Positions 1-8,252 are shown, counted from the first letter of the stretch. The stretch: 40,086 nucleotides of DNA from an uncultured Opitutia bacterium (GCA_913056175.1 CAJXLM010000022.1:1-40086), one strand, 5' to 3'. The notes: a model not told the origin generated them from the sequence alone. Numbers and translations: made by a program.

Positions 1-154
1 CCAGCACCACCACCCCGCAGAACTCCGCCACCTTCCCCATCATCGCCAACAGCACACGGCAGTCCTCCTCCCCCAACACCGGCAACCGGTCCACCAGCTC
101 ACTCCGCACGTAGTACACCCCACTCCCCTCCACCTTGTAACGCGCCATCCGCAT
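1..154 (-). CDS. REP-associated tyrosine transposase (Y1_Tnp/IS200-like), N-terminal part, cut by window edge
   Basis: An open frame on the minus strand starts at ATG 154 (a second ATG is at 148) and runs off the left edge of the window after about 51 codons. The visible protein begins MRMARYKVEGSGVYYVRS and reaches a CGVVVL stretch. That is the usual start of REP-associated transposases of the Y1 family, where a YHV-type strand is followed by a helix and then by the catalytic HFH block, which here would lie outside the window. These enzymes are single-stranded DNA transposases linked to dispersed palindromic REP elements. The REP-like hairpin 50-110 bp upstream of the start and related motifs further along support this reading. 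The HUH and Tyr residues are not visible, so the call rests on the N-terminus and the context. Confidence 0.68.
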   Translation of the reverse strand, partial: MRMARYKVEGSGVYYVRSELVDRLPVLGEEDCRVLLAMMGKVAEFCGVVVL

Positions 155-166
155 CGTAACCCCACC

Positions 167-182
167 AGAAAACATGTTTTCT
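167..182. promoter_or_regulatory. 16-bp perfect palindrome upstream of the transposase start
   Basis: The sequence AGAAAACATGTTTTCT is a perfect palindrome and is AT-rich in a very GC-rich setting. It lies 13 bases upstream of the transposase ATG. It could be an operator or a small cruciform; no regulator can be named from the sequence. Confidence 0.4.
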
Positions 183-200
183 CTCTTTGCAAGCTCAATG

Positions 201-267
201 TGGGGGACAGACGTGCAGCAACCCCCCCCCTGTAGGGGAAAGCTTGAGGGCAACGGGGGGGTTGCTG
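201..267 (+). repeat. REP-like element: GGGGGACAGAC guide followed by a hairpin
   Basis: The core TGGGGGACAGAC starts at 201 and is followed a few bases later by a hairpin. Its arms are 13 bp and perfectly complementary (CAGCAACCCCCCC at 216-228 and GGGGGGGTTGCTG at 255-267), with a loop of about 26 bases. A short conserved 5' guide followed by an imperfect palindrome is the architecture of REP elements that sit beside their cognate transposase. The same GGGACAGAC core recurs inside the 152-bp tandem repeats and at the right end of the window. Confidence 0.6.
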
Positions 268-270
268 GGG

Positions 271-1072
271 AAAGGTGCGGGGGGCGTTTTGTTGGGAGGG
301 CGGACTTTCTTGGGGGGCAGTGCGAGGAGGAGGCGGGCGGGGGTCTTGGTCGCGGTGGGCTCGGTCGGCTCCCTCGGGCGGAAGCGGTCCGGGGCGTGGG
401 GTGTCCGGCCCGGTGGGGCCTCCGGGATATCCGTCCGGTAGAGCCCCCCAGGGTTTGCGGCCTTCGGCCGGCTCCGGTTGGCGGGATGCTTCTGTCGGGG
501 ACGGCGGCTTTTTTTTCGAGGTTCACCGTCTCTCCCCTGATTCCCGGCACTTTGGCAATGATGGATAACAGGAGCCCTGAGGTCGACAAGCTTGACCTGC
601 GGGATCTTTTCCCGGAATTCGTGGAAGTAATTTCACCGGCGGAGCGCCATCCTAGCACGATTCCTCCCGCGACGTACCGTTCCCCTCCCGGGAATCCCAG
701 CGGGTTGGTTGCCCGCCACGACACAGCGCCTTTTCCATCCTCGGTCACTCTCCCCCCGCAGAGCTCTCCCGGGCGCCGCACCGCCCGAAGAGCCAAGGCT
801 CCAGAGCTGGAAGAGGCTTCCCCAGGGGGCCTCGAGAATCGTCGACTCCACCGGAGAGACCCTCTGCGCCGTGGAGTTCCCCCGGGAACCCCAGCGTTCG
901 CCGCGAAGATAGCATGCCCTCGAGCGACCGAGGAGGGAGGAGGACAGTCGGCGCTCTACCCCGACGGCCGGAGCGCGCAGCGGCTCGAGTGCGGGCGTTT
1001 CCTCCCGGTGGCCAGAACCAGGTGGGACTCGGGCGCTATCCCGACGAAGTAGATCCGAAGTCGGAACACCCA
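271..1072. other. Non-coding accessory stretch
   Basis: No frame here looks like a known protein; the open frames are low-complexity GC-rich readings. Visible structures are a small CGGCC-TTC-GGCCG hairpin near 461-473 and a run of eight T at 508-515. A less GC-rich patch lies at about 530-660, where one frame reads MMDNRSPEVDKLDLRDLF; I do not recognise it. The patch may be a remnant of a decayed gene. Confidence 0.4.
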
Positions 1073-1665
1073 CGGGCCGAGATCGCATGATCCCCCGATC
1101 CTCGCCGGCCCCGGTTGGGCCCTGTATGAGGGACAGACCGTCTGTAACCCACAGAGGCAAGAACTGCGGAAACCTTTCCCGGGGCGGCTCACCCAAAGGG
1201 TGAAAGGTTCCGGACAATGCTCCGGCGCGCGGAGAACGGGGGGTTCCCCGATCCTCGTCGGCCCCGGTTGGGTTACGTTTGGGGGACAGACTGCTGACTG
1301 CCCAACGATGGAGGAACACCCGCGACCCTTCCCGGGGCGGCTCACTCAAAGGGTGAAAGGTTCCGGACAATGCTCCGGCGCGCGGAGATCGGGAAGTTCC
1401 CGATCCTCGCCGGCCCCGGTTGGGTTACGTGTGAGGGACAGACCGCTGACTGCCCAACGATGGAGGAACACCCGCGAACCTTCCCGGGACGGTTCACCCA
1501 AAGGGTGATAGATTCCGGACCCTGCCCCAGCGCGCGGAGATCGAGGGGTTCCCGATCCTCGCCGGCCCCGGCTGGGCTCTGTGTGAGGGACAGACCGTCC
1601 GCAACCCAACGGCTTAAGAACACCCGGGAACCGTCCTTGAGATGGCTTACTCAAAGGGCGAGATG
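1073..1665. repeat. Tandem array of about four 152-153 bp repeats
   Basis: The block GATCCTCGCCGGCCCCGG recurs at 1097, 1250, 1402 and 1554, giving a period of 153, 152 and 152 bp. Each copy carries the core G(A/G)GGGACAGAC (starts near 1128, 1281, 1433 and 1585). In copies 2 and 3 that core lies in the loop of a GTTGGG/CCCAAC stem. Most copies also carry a perfect CACCC-AAA-GGGTG hairpin. The period is not a multiple of three and every frame breaks, so the array is not protein-coding. Copies differ by point changes, and the last copy is the most divergent. Confidence 0.85.
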
Positions 1666-1821
1666 ATCTGAACGGGACCGAACTGTCGTTTTCTTGGTCC
1701 GTCCCCGCGGGACCGCTTGTTGGGCAAAAGAGCTCTTTGAGGGTGCTACCCTCTCGCCGTTCTCCTCCGCCCCCTCCTTGCTACCGGCGATGGGCGGGTC
1801 GCTTTTCCGGTCCATTGCTGT

Positions 1822-1985
1822 GCTCGCCCGCGTTCGGGTAAAGCGTCTTAGCAGACTCGAAGAGCGAAACCGAAACCACGATCGATCTCGTCAGTGCTTA
1901 CCCGCGTTCGGGGAAAGCGGCTCACCGGACCTGAAGAGCGAGACCGAGAAGACGATCGATCTCTTCAGGGCTCACCCGTGTCCTG
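1822..1985. repeat. Second repeat family, 73-75 bp, two full copies and a partial third
   Basis: Copies begin at about 1822, 1895 and 1970 with GCTYRCCCGCGTTCGGG-like sequence. The two full copies share GAAGAGCGARACCGA and a palindromic CGATCGAT core. In the second copy the core is flanked to give GAAGA-C-GATCGATC-TCTTC (1947-1965). The partial third copy runs into the 3' end of the gene downstream of phoU. The unit is different in sequence from the 152-bp family. Confidence 0.65.
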
Positions 1986-2633
1986 AGAGACCGCCTCATC
2001 GGAGGGGGACTCGAGGGTGGTGGCGAGGTGGGCGAGGAGGAGGGTAACGCGTTCGAGGCGGGCGGCAGTGTTCTTGCCGGCGGGGAGGCCCAGTTCGTGG
2101 TAGGAGAGACGGCCCTGGGCGAGGGTGATGGAACCGGCGGTGGTCCCCAATTCGTCGAGGACGCGGTCGGCGGTGGAGGCGGGGAAGCGGAGGACGAACC
2201 AGGCGGGAAGGTTGGTGGCGACGGAGATGCGCTGGTCGAACTCCGGCTTGTGACCGGCGACGCGGGTGAGCTTGCCGAGATCACTGCGCTCGAGACGGTT
2301 GAGTCCCCGCCGGGACCGGAGGCGAACGATGGCGTCCTTGCGGAGGGAAGTCTCCATGTGGAGGGCGGTGACCGACTGGCGAGTCCCCTTCCACCCCGTG
2401 GCGACCGGTTCGAGGGCGAGTTCGCGGCCCTCCCAGGTCCCGTGGAGGGCGGGCGGTCGCGGCCAGAGGCCGATCCGGGGCTGAGGGCCGCTGACCTCCT
2501 CGAGTCCGAAGCGCCCGGCGAGGCGCTCCACATTCCGGCGGAGGGAGCGGTGGCTGTGGGCGTTGAGACCGAGGGCGACCCCGGCGACCAGCACCAACAG
2601 GCCGAGGGCGAGGAGAACTTCGGGGAGGCCCAT
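1965..2633 (-). CDS. Hypothetical single-pass membrane protein, last gene of the pst operon
   Basis: A 222-residue protein with one strongly hydrophobic N-terminal segment (about residues 5-23, rich in L, V, G and A) followed by a soluble, mostly alpha/beta-looking domain of about 180 residues. The domain has no motif I recognise. The topology is consistent with an N-terminal anchor and a cytoplasmic or periplasmic domain. It starts 9 bases after the phoU stop on the same strand, so it is probably co-transcribed with the phosphate operon. Its last codons overlap the beginning of a 73-75 bp repeat copy, which suggests that the 3' end has been reshaped by repeat expansion. Function unknown. Confidence 0.75.
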   Translation of the reverse strand: MGLPEVLLALGLLVLVAGVALGLNAHSHRSLRRNVERLAGRFGLEEVSGPQPRIGLWPRPPALHGTWEGRELALEPVATGWKGTRQSVTALHMETSLRKDAIVRLRSRRGLNRLERSDLGKLTRVAGHKPEFDQRISVATNLPAWFVLRFPASTADRVLDELGTTAGSITLAQGRLSYHELGLPAGKNTAARLERVTLLLAHLATTLESPSDEAVSQDTGEP

Positions 2634-2642
2634 GCGGGCGGA

Positions 2643-3347
2643 TCAGCCCTGGACGCCGCGCTCGCTCCGGCTCGGCCCCTTGCCACTGTGCCGGAGCTCC
2701 TCCCCGGTGACGTAGTAGACGACCTCCCGGGCGATGTTCTTGGCGTGGTCGGCGATCCGCTCGATCGACTTGGAAATGAGGACCAGCTCCATGAGGGCCT
2801 CGGCGTTGTCCCGCTCGCTCGTCAAGCGCTCGAGGAAACCCTCAAAATTCTCGTGGTTGAGGGAGTCGACCTCGGCGTCCCGGTCGACGACCGAGTGGCA
2901 CTTGGCAACATCCTTCTCGATGAAGGCGTCGACGGCGTCCTTGAGCATGGCGAGGGCAATGGAGGTGGCCTCCGGGATCCCGAGCATTTCGCTGCGGTTG
3001 TCTCCCGGGAGTTCATCCCTCTCGAAGAGCCGGAGCATGCGCTTGGCGATGCTGGAGGCCTCGTCCCCGATCCGCTCGATGTCGTGGGTCGTCTTGATCG
3101 CCATGGCAATCAGCCGCACGTCGACGGAGACCGGCTGGTAGAGGGTCATGTACTGGACGGCGGCCTGGTCGATCTTCAGCTCCAGCTGATCGATTTCCTC
3201 GTCCTCGGCGATGATCTGGCGGCAGATGTCGCGGTCGCGTTTCTCAAAGAGCTCGAGCACGCGGCGAGTGTTGAATATCGCCTTCTCGGCCATCAGGATA
3301 ATGTCCTGTTGGATGCCTTTCAGCTCGGCTTCGTAGTAGCGTTCCAT
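2643..3347 (-). CDS. phoU: Phosphate uptake regulator PhoU
   Basis: A 234-residue all-helical protein built of two PhoU repeats. The family metal-cluster motifs are visible as ERIGDEASSIAK in the first half and ERIADHAKNIARE in the second. PhoU is a cytoplasmic modulator that links the Pst transporter to the PhoR/PhoB two-component system and prevents phosphate overload when phosphate is ample. It lies directly downstream of pstB (64-base gap) in the usual operon position, and its length is normal. A few extra basic and acidic residues form a short C-terminal tail. Confidence 0.96.
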   Translation of the reverse strand: MERYYEAELKGIQQDIILMAEKAIFNTRRVLELFEKRDRDICRQIIAEDEEIDQLELKIDQAAVQYMTLYQPVSVDVRLIAMAIKTTHDIERIGDEASSIAKRMLRLFERDELPGDNRSEMLGIPEATSIALAMLKDAVDAFIEKDVAKCHSVVDRDAEVDSLNHENFEGFLERLTSERDNAEALMELVLISKSIERIADHAKNIAREVVYYVTGEELRHSGKGPSRSERGVQG

Positions 3348-3411
3348 ATCGATTCCTTAACGACGCGGGGAGGAAAGGGCAAGCGGATCGGGGGCGCGCA
3401 CCGTTCGCGGT

Positions 3412-4230
3412 TCAGCCGAAGCGGCCGGAGATGTAGGCCTCCGTCTGTTCCTCGCGGGGGTTCATGAAGAGCTTGGCCGTCGTTTCGTACTCGATGAGGT
3501 CACCGAGATAGAAAAAGGCCGTGCGGTCGGCGACGCGGCCGGCCTGCTGCATGTTGTGGGTCACGATGACGATGGTGTACTCCATCTTCATCTCGGCGAT
3601 CAGTTCCTCCACCTTGGCGGTGGCGATCGGGTCGAGGGCCGAGCAGGGCTCATCCATGAGGAGCACCTCCGGCTGCACGGCGAGGGCGCGGGCGATGCAG
3701 AGCCGTTGTTGCTGTCCGCCGGAGAGGCCCGTACCCGGCTGGTCGAGCCGGTCCTTCACCTCGTCCCAGATGGCGGCCTTGCGGAGGGACCACTCGACGA
3801 TGTCGTCGAAGTCGGACTTGCGGGTGGCGAGGCCGTGGATGCGCGGGCCGTAGGCGATATTGTCGTAGATGGACTTGGGGAAGGGGTTGGGCTTCTGGAA
3901 GACCATCCCGACCCGGGCCCGCAGCTGGACCGGATCGACCTTCGGGTCGTAGATATCCTGTCCGTCGAGGAGGATGGTGCCCTCGACCCGGGCGACATCG
4001 ATCGTGTCGTTCATGCGGTTCAGGCAACGGAGGAAGGTGGACTTCCCGCAGCCGGAGGGGCCGATGAAGGCGGTGACCGCCTTTTCGTAGAGGTCGATGC
4101 TGACTTTCCGGATGGCCTGGGCGGCCCCGTAGAAGACATCGACCTCGTGGGTGGAGATCTTGGTCCGTTCCTGGTGGACCGGGCGTGCGGTCTCCCGGAT
4201 CGGCTGGGTACTGGAAGAGTCGGTCACCAT
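3412..4230 (-). CDS. pstB: Phosphate ABC transporter ATP-binding protein PstB
   Basis: A 272-residue ABC ATPase with Walker [11 protein letters not shown]-loop VFQKPNPFP, signature LSGGQQQRL, Walker [14 protein letters not shown] and the switch His in IVTHNM. The VFQKPNPFP and [10 protein letters not shown] wording is typical of PstB rather than other ABC ATPases. It hydrolyses ATP to drive phosphate import through PstC-PstA. The ATG overlaps the end of pstA by 7 bases, suggesting translational coupling. The first 25 residues are a variable lead-in before the ABC domain. Confidence 0.98.
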   Translation of the reverse strand: MVTDSSSTQPIRETARPVHQERTKISTHEVDVFYGAAQAIRKVSIDLYEKAVTAFIGPSGCGKSTFLRCLNRMNDTIDVARVEGTILLDGQDIYDPKVDPVQLRARVGMVFQKPNPFPKSIYDNIAYGPRIHGLATRKSDFDDIVEWSLRKAAIWDEVKDRLDQPGTGLSGGQQQRLCIARALAVQPEVLLMDEPCSALDPIATAKVEELIAEMKMEYTIVIVTHNMQQAGRVADRTAFFYLGDLIEYETTAKLFMNPREEQTEAYISGRFG

Positions 4231-5513
4231 TTGCGCTCAAACTTGTTGCGAAGGAAGATCGCGAGCCCGTTCATCACGATCAGGAAACTGAGAAGGACGA
4301 GAATCGCGGCGGAGGTCCGGCTGACGAAGCCGCGTTCCGGGCTGTCCGCCCAGATGAAGATCTGGGTGGGCAGAGCGGTGGAGGCATCCAGGGGGGTGGC
4401 CGGCGCGGAGGTAATGAAGGCGTTCATCCCGATCAGGAGGAGCGGGGCGGTTTCCCCGAGGGCCTGGGCGAGCCCGATGATCGTGCCCGTGAGGATGCCC
4501 GGGAAGGCGAGCGGAAGGACGTGGCCGAAGACCACCTGGTGCTTGGAGGCGCCGACCCCGAGGGCGGCCTCGCGGATGGAGGGGGGGACCGCCTTGAGGG
4601 CGGCGCGGGTGGCGATGATGATCGTGGGCATGGTCATCAGCGAGAGGGTCATCCCCCCGACGAGTGGGGCCGACCGCGGCATGCCGAACCAGCCGAGGAA
4701 CACGGCGAGGGCGAGCAACCCGAACACCACGGAGGGAACCGCGGCGAGGTTGTTGATGTTGACCTCGATGAGGTCACTGACCCGGTTCTTCGGGGCGAAT
4801 TCCTCCAGGTAGATGGCCGCCCCGATCCCGAGCGGGAAGGAGATCACGAAGCAGACCAGCAGCGCCCAGAAGGACCCGATGAGGGCACCCTTCAGGCCGG
4901 CGAGCTCCGGGAAGCGGCTGTCCGGGCGGGTAATCAGGCCCCAGTTCAACTTCGTGCGGATGAGGCCCTCCTCCTTGAGAGCGTCGAACCAGGCGACCTC
5001 GCGGTTGTCGACCCGGCGGCGCTGCTCGGGCGTTTCCCGGTCGATCAGCCCCTTGTTCAGCTGATCGTAGGGATCGGAAACCGGTACGGAGATCCGGATG
5101 GTTTCGCCGATCCGGGAGGGATCGGCGGCCACCTTGTCGCGGAGGATGAACTGGGCGCCGTTGGAGGGAAGGCCACCGAGGGCGCGCCGGGTGGCCCGGT
5201 CTTCACCGGCCTCGGGAAAGTACTGGAGAAGGGCCGCCTCGATGACATCGTCGAACCCTCCGCGGGGAAGTTGTTCCTCGGAGACCTCGGCCGGATCCAC
5301 ATAGACATCGAGGGTGAGGTAGGTCTGGACGAAGGCCTTGTACCCCGTGCTGGTCAGCGACAGCAGGAGGATGGCGAGCATGAGAAAGGCGAAGGAGATC
5401 GCGCCGATGCCGAGGATTTGCAGGAAGATCTGGGAGCGATTCCGCTTCCGCACCCCTTTGCGGATCGTCTCGATGGCTCCTTTCTCGGAGCGGAGTACGG
5501 GCGGTAGGTCCAT
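4224..5513 (-). CDS. pstA: Phosphate ABC transporter permease PstA, long form
   Basis: A 429-residue membrane permease, well above the roughly 280-300 residues of the short form. The C-terminal half holds the binding-protein-dependent transport fold with the EAA loop ([19 protein letters not shown]). The N-terminal part adds one membrane segment and a large extracytoplasmic domain of about 140 residues, the arrangement found in PstA proteins with a DUF3333-type extension. It forms the channel with PstC. The start is the ATG 18 bases after the pstC stop; the end overlaps pstB. Confidence 0.95.
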   Translation of the reverse strand: MDLPPVLRSEKGAIETIRKGVRKRNRSQIFLQILGIGAISFAFLMLAILLLSLTSTGYKAFVQTYLTLDVYVDPAEVSEEQLPRGGFDDVIEAALLQYFPEAGEDRATRRALGGLPSNGAQFILRDKVAADPSRIGETIRISVPVSDPYDQLNKGLIDRETPEQRRRVDNREVAWFDALKEEGLIRTKLNWGLITRPDSRFPELAGLKGALIGSFWALLVCFVISFPLGIGAAIYLEEFAPKNRVSDLIEVNINNLAAVPSVVFGLLALAVFLGWFGMPRSAPLVGGMTLSLMTMPTIIIATRAALKAVPPSIREAALGVGASKHQVVFGHVLPLAFPGILTGTIIGLAQALGETAPLLLIGMNAFITSAPATPLDASTALPTQIFIWADSPERGFVSRTSAAILVLLSFLIVMNGLAIFLRNKFERKW

Positions 5514-5531
5514 GGTGGTGGGGGCGGGTCC

Positions 5532-6908
5532 TCAGTCGTAGATCTCGCGGTACTTGCGGACGATGCGGATGGCAAAGATGTTGATGACCAGCGTCACCAG
5601 GAAGAGCATCATGCCGAGGGCGAAGGCGGCGAGGGTCTTCGGGTTGTCGAAGGAGGTGTCGCCGATCAGCAGGGTGACGATCTGGACCGTGACCGTGGTG
5701 ACGCTCTCCAGCGGGTTGACGGTGAGCTTGGCAATGAGGCCGGCGGCCATCACGACGATCATGGTCTCGCCGATGGCCCGGCTGACGGCGAGGAGAATCC
5801 CCCCGACGATGCCCGGGATGGCGGCGGGAAAGAGGACCTTGGTGACCATCTCCGCCCGGGTGGAGCCCAGCCCGAGGGAGCCCTCGCGGAGGGATTGGGG
5901 AACGGCGGAGAGGGCGTCCTCGGCAAAGGAGGAGATGAAGGGAATGAGCATGATCCCCATGACCCCGCCGGCGGCCATGGCCGTGTTCGGCGAGACCGGG
6001 ATGCCGAGGGAGGCGCCGAAGGAGCGGAGGGCCGGCGCGACCACGAGAATGGCGAAGAAGCCATAGACGACCGTGGGAACCCCGGCGAGGATCTCGAGAA
6101 TCGGCTTGGCGACGGCACGCACGCGCTTGGGAGCGAACTCGTTCAGGTAGATCGCCGACATCAGGCCGACCGGGATGGAGAGGAGGAGGGCGAGGATCGT
6201 GATGACGATCGTGCCGAGGATGACCGGGATCCACCCGAAGGCGCCCTCGGCGGCGACCTGGTCCTCGCGGAGAGGGATCTGGGGCTCCCAGTTGAGCCCG
6301 AAGAGGAATTCCCCGACCGGGACCCGCTCGAAGAAGCGGACCGTCTCGAAGAGGAGGGACGCGACGATCCCGAAGGTCACGAAGATGGCGACCGTCGCGC
6401 AGAAAATCATGAGCCCGGAGAGGGTGCGCTCGACCTTGTGGCGGGCACGAAAGATATCGGAAACCTTCTGGCGGGCGAGGAGGACCAGCAGTCCACTGAG
6501 GGCGGCGGCCACGATCACCATGAGGACCGAGCCGACCTGGCGGAGGGAGTTGAGACGCTCGGCGGCCTCCAGTTTCCACGGTTCGGGCGTGCCGAAGATC
6601 CGGCCGCCGGCAATGGACTTGATTTCGGCGAGGGTGAGCTGGCGGGCTCCCTTGGAGAGGCCGTCGAGGGTGCCCGCGGGCAGGCCGCTCATCACCAGCC
6701 AGTCGATGATCGGACCTTGCAGGATCAACCAGAAAAGGACCACCACCACCGCCGGGATGGCCGCGGTGAGGAAGGAATAGAGCCCGTGGAAGCCGCTCAG
6801 CGAATGGAGGCGGGCGCCCCCCTCGCGGAGGACACTGGCGGCCCTCCGGTTCCAGAGGTAGCCGGCGATCGAAACCGCGAAGAGTACGGTGAAGGCGGTG
6901 AGGGCCAT
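5532..6908 (-). CDS. pstC: Phosphate ABC transporter permease PstC, long form
   Basis: A 458-residue permease, against about 310-340 for the short form. The first roughly 180 residues add several membrane segments and a loop. The remaining part is the canonical permease with YLNEFAPKRVR, the EAA loop (REGSLGLGSTRAEMVTKVLFP) and SRAIGETMIV, all characteristic of PstC. It pairs with the long PstA that follows. It is separated from pstS by 83 bases that contain a strong hairpin, which fits a step-down in expression after the binding protein. Confidence 0.96.
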   Translation of the reverse strand: MALTAFTVLFAVSIAGYLWNRRAASVLREGGARLHSLSGFHGLYSFLTAAIPAVVVVLFWLILQGPIIDWLVMSGLPAGTLDGLSKGARQLTLAEIKSIAGGRIFGTPEPWKLEAAERLNSLRQVGSVLMVIVAAALSGLLVLLARQKVSDIFRARHKVERTLSGLMIFCATVAIFVTFGIVASLLFETVRFFERVPVGEFLFGLNWEPQIPLREDQVAAEGAFGWIPVILGTIVITILALLLSIPVGLMSAIYLNEFAPKRVRAVAKPILEILAGVPTVVYGFFAILVVAPALRSFGASLGIPVSPNTAMAAGGVMGIMLIPFISSFAEDALSAVPQSLREGSLGLGSTRAEMVTKVLFPAAIPGIVGGILLAVSRAIGETMIVVMAAGLIAKLTVNPLESVTTVTVQIVTLLIGDTSFDNPKTLAAFALGMMLFLVTLVINIFAIRIVRKYREIYD

Positions 6909-6926
6909 CGGCGGGGAAAAGGAAAA

Positions 6927-6960
6927 GGACGCCGGGAAGGATCGGACTGTCCCGGCGTCC
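6927..6960 (-). terminator. Hairpin between pstS and pstC, probable attenuator or mRNA stabiliser
   Basis: A perfect 11-bp stem (GGACGCCGGGA at 6927-6937 and TCCCGGCGTCC at 6950-6960) with a 12-base loop lies in the pstS-pstC gap. On the transcribed minus strand it is followed by a pyrimidine-rich CCTTTTCCTTTTCC tract rather than a pure U run. That fits a partial terminator, or a structure protecting the upstream pstS message, as is common after binding-protein genes. Confidence 0.65.
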
Positions 6961-6991
6961 CGTCCAGAATTTCCGGGAGAAGCGCGGCCGG

Positions 6992-8029
6992 TTACTTGCC
7001 GGACATGCTCTTGCCGTTGATCACGGCGTCCTGCAGCCGGGCGCGGCGGTCATCGCTGAGGGAGACCAGCCCGCGCTCGCTGAGGTAGCCCCCCGGGGCA
7101 AGGGCGTCCTCGGACATGTACTCCTCGATGAAGACCTGCATGTTCGGGATGACGCCGCGGTGCGCGTTCTTCACGTAGAAGAAGAGCGGGCGGGAGACCG
7201 GGTAGGACTTGTCGGCGATGGTCTCCGGGGACGGGTCCACGCCGTTGATGGCGACCGGCTTGAGGGCGTCGAGGTTCTCGAAGAGGAAGGAGTAGCCGAA
7301 GATTCCGAAAGAATTCGGGTCGGCGTTGAGGCGCTGCACGATGAGGTTGTCGTTCTCGCCAGCCTCGACGAACTGGCCGTCGGTGCGCATGCGCGAGCAG
7401 TTTTCCTCGACCCAATCGCCGTCGAATCCGCCTTCCTGCACGTAGTCGAGCTCCTCGCAACCGGCGTGCATGGCCAGTTCGACGAAGGCGTCACGGGTGC
7501 CGGAGGTCGGGGGAGGCCCGTAGACGAGGATCTCGGTGTCGGGGAGCTCCGGGTTGATCTGCGACCAGGTCCGGTACGGGTTTTCCTGCCACTCCCCGTC
7601 GACCGGAACTTCGGCAGCGAGAGCGAGGTAGATTTCCTCGAGGGAGAGGTCCCAGTCGAAGTCGTTCTGGCGGGAGAGGGCCATGGAAAGGCCGTCAAAG
7701 CCGATCATCGCCTCGGTGATGTCGGTGACCCCGTTTTCCTGGCAGAGCTCCCACTCGGACGCCTTCATGGCGCGGGAGGCACCGGTAACGTCGGGGTAAG
7801 ACGCGCCGATCCCCTGGCAGAAGATCTTCATCCCCCCGCCAGTGCCGGTTGATTCCACAATCGGGGAGGGTGACCCGGTGGAGTTGGAGAACTGCTCCGA
7901 GACCGCCTGCGTGTAGGGGAAGACCGTGGAGGATCCGACAATGCGGATCTCGTCGCGGGCCATCACGGCCGAGGCGGTGACCGCCGCGCCGAGACCGACC
8001 ACGCTGAGGAGTTTCTTGGTATCCTTCAT
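6992..8029 (-). CDS. pstS: Periplasmic phosphate-binding protein PstS
   Basis: A 345-residue secreted protein. The start is placed at the ATG giving MKDTKKLLSVVGLGAAV, because this begins a normal signal peptide with a likely cleavage after VMA; an upstream TTG would add 14 polar residues. The mature protein opens with the family strand IRIVGSSTVFPYTQ and has ESTGTGGGMK and PPTSGTRDAF, which are phosphate-contact regions of PstS. It delivers phosphate to PstCA and is the first gene of the operon, directly behind a Pho box. Confidence 0.97.
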   Translation of the reverse strand: MKDTKKLLSVVGLGAAVTASAVMARDEIRIVGSSTVFPYTQAVSEQFSNSTGSPSPIVESTGTGGGMKIFCQGIGASYPDVTGASRAMKASEWELCQENGVTDITEAMIGFDGLSMALSRQNDFDWDLSLEEIYLALAAEVPVDGEWQENPYRTWSQINPELPDTEILVYGPPPTSGTRDAFVELAMHAGCEELDYVQEGGFDGDWVEENCSRMRTDGQFVEAGENDNLIVQRLNADPNSFGIFGYSFLFENLDALKPVAINGVDPSPETIADKSYPVSRPLFFYVKNAHRGVIPNMQVFIEEYMSEDALAPGGYLSERGLVSLSDDRRARLQDAVINGKSMSGK

Positions 8030-8137
8030 GGATTCTAGGTTGCTTTCGATGTGAGGTTGGTTGGTTGGCAACTAGGTTGCGCCTCCATGGGGTGAGCCGG
8101 GAGGCGGTCGCCAACAAGAGCAAAGCGGCCGGACTCT

Positions 8138-8155
8138 GTGACATTTTTGTAACAA
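8138..8155 (-). promoter_or_regulatory. Pho box upstream of pstS
   Basis: Read on the minus strand, the site is TTGTTAC-AAAA-ATGTCAC. It consists of two 7-base half sites in direct repeat at an 11-base period, close to the PhoB consensus CTGTCAT-A(A/T)A(A/T)-CTGTCAC. It sits about 108 bases upstream of the pstS ATG and is strikingly AT-rich for this genome. It implies PhoB-type activation under phosphate starvation. No phoB or phoR gene is present in the window. Confidence 0.82.
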
Positions 8156-8252
8156 ACCACAGGGGATTGATCCCGAGTGACTTACCAATCGGTGGATCCC
8201 GCCCCGGAGGACCGCCTCCCGCAGTTCCCCCGGGGGCGGTACCGCGGGTGTT

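Noticed and set aside
495-520. Possible intrinsic terminator at the T8 run
   Set aside because: There is no stable stem directly before the run on the plus strand, and no gene that would end there.
582-620. Adjacent SalI and HindIII sites and an EcoRI site, suggesting a cloning-vector junction
   Set aside because: The surrounding sequence does not match a polylinker order and no vector sequence is seen; chance in a less GC-rich patch is enough.
633-1654. Open frames within the 152-bp repeat array that give repeated peptide blocks
   Set aside because: The period is not a multiple of three, so the frame changes from copy to copy and no single protein spans the array.
1073-1665. CRISPR array
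   Set aside because: The units are direct 152-153 bp tandem copies with no short repeat and unique spacers, and no cas genes are present.
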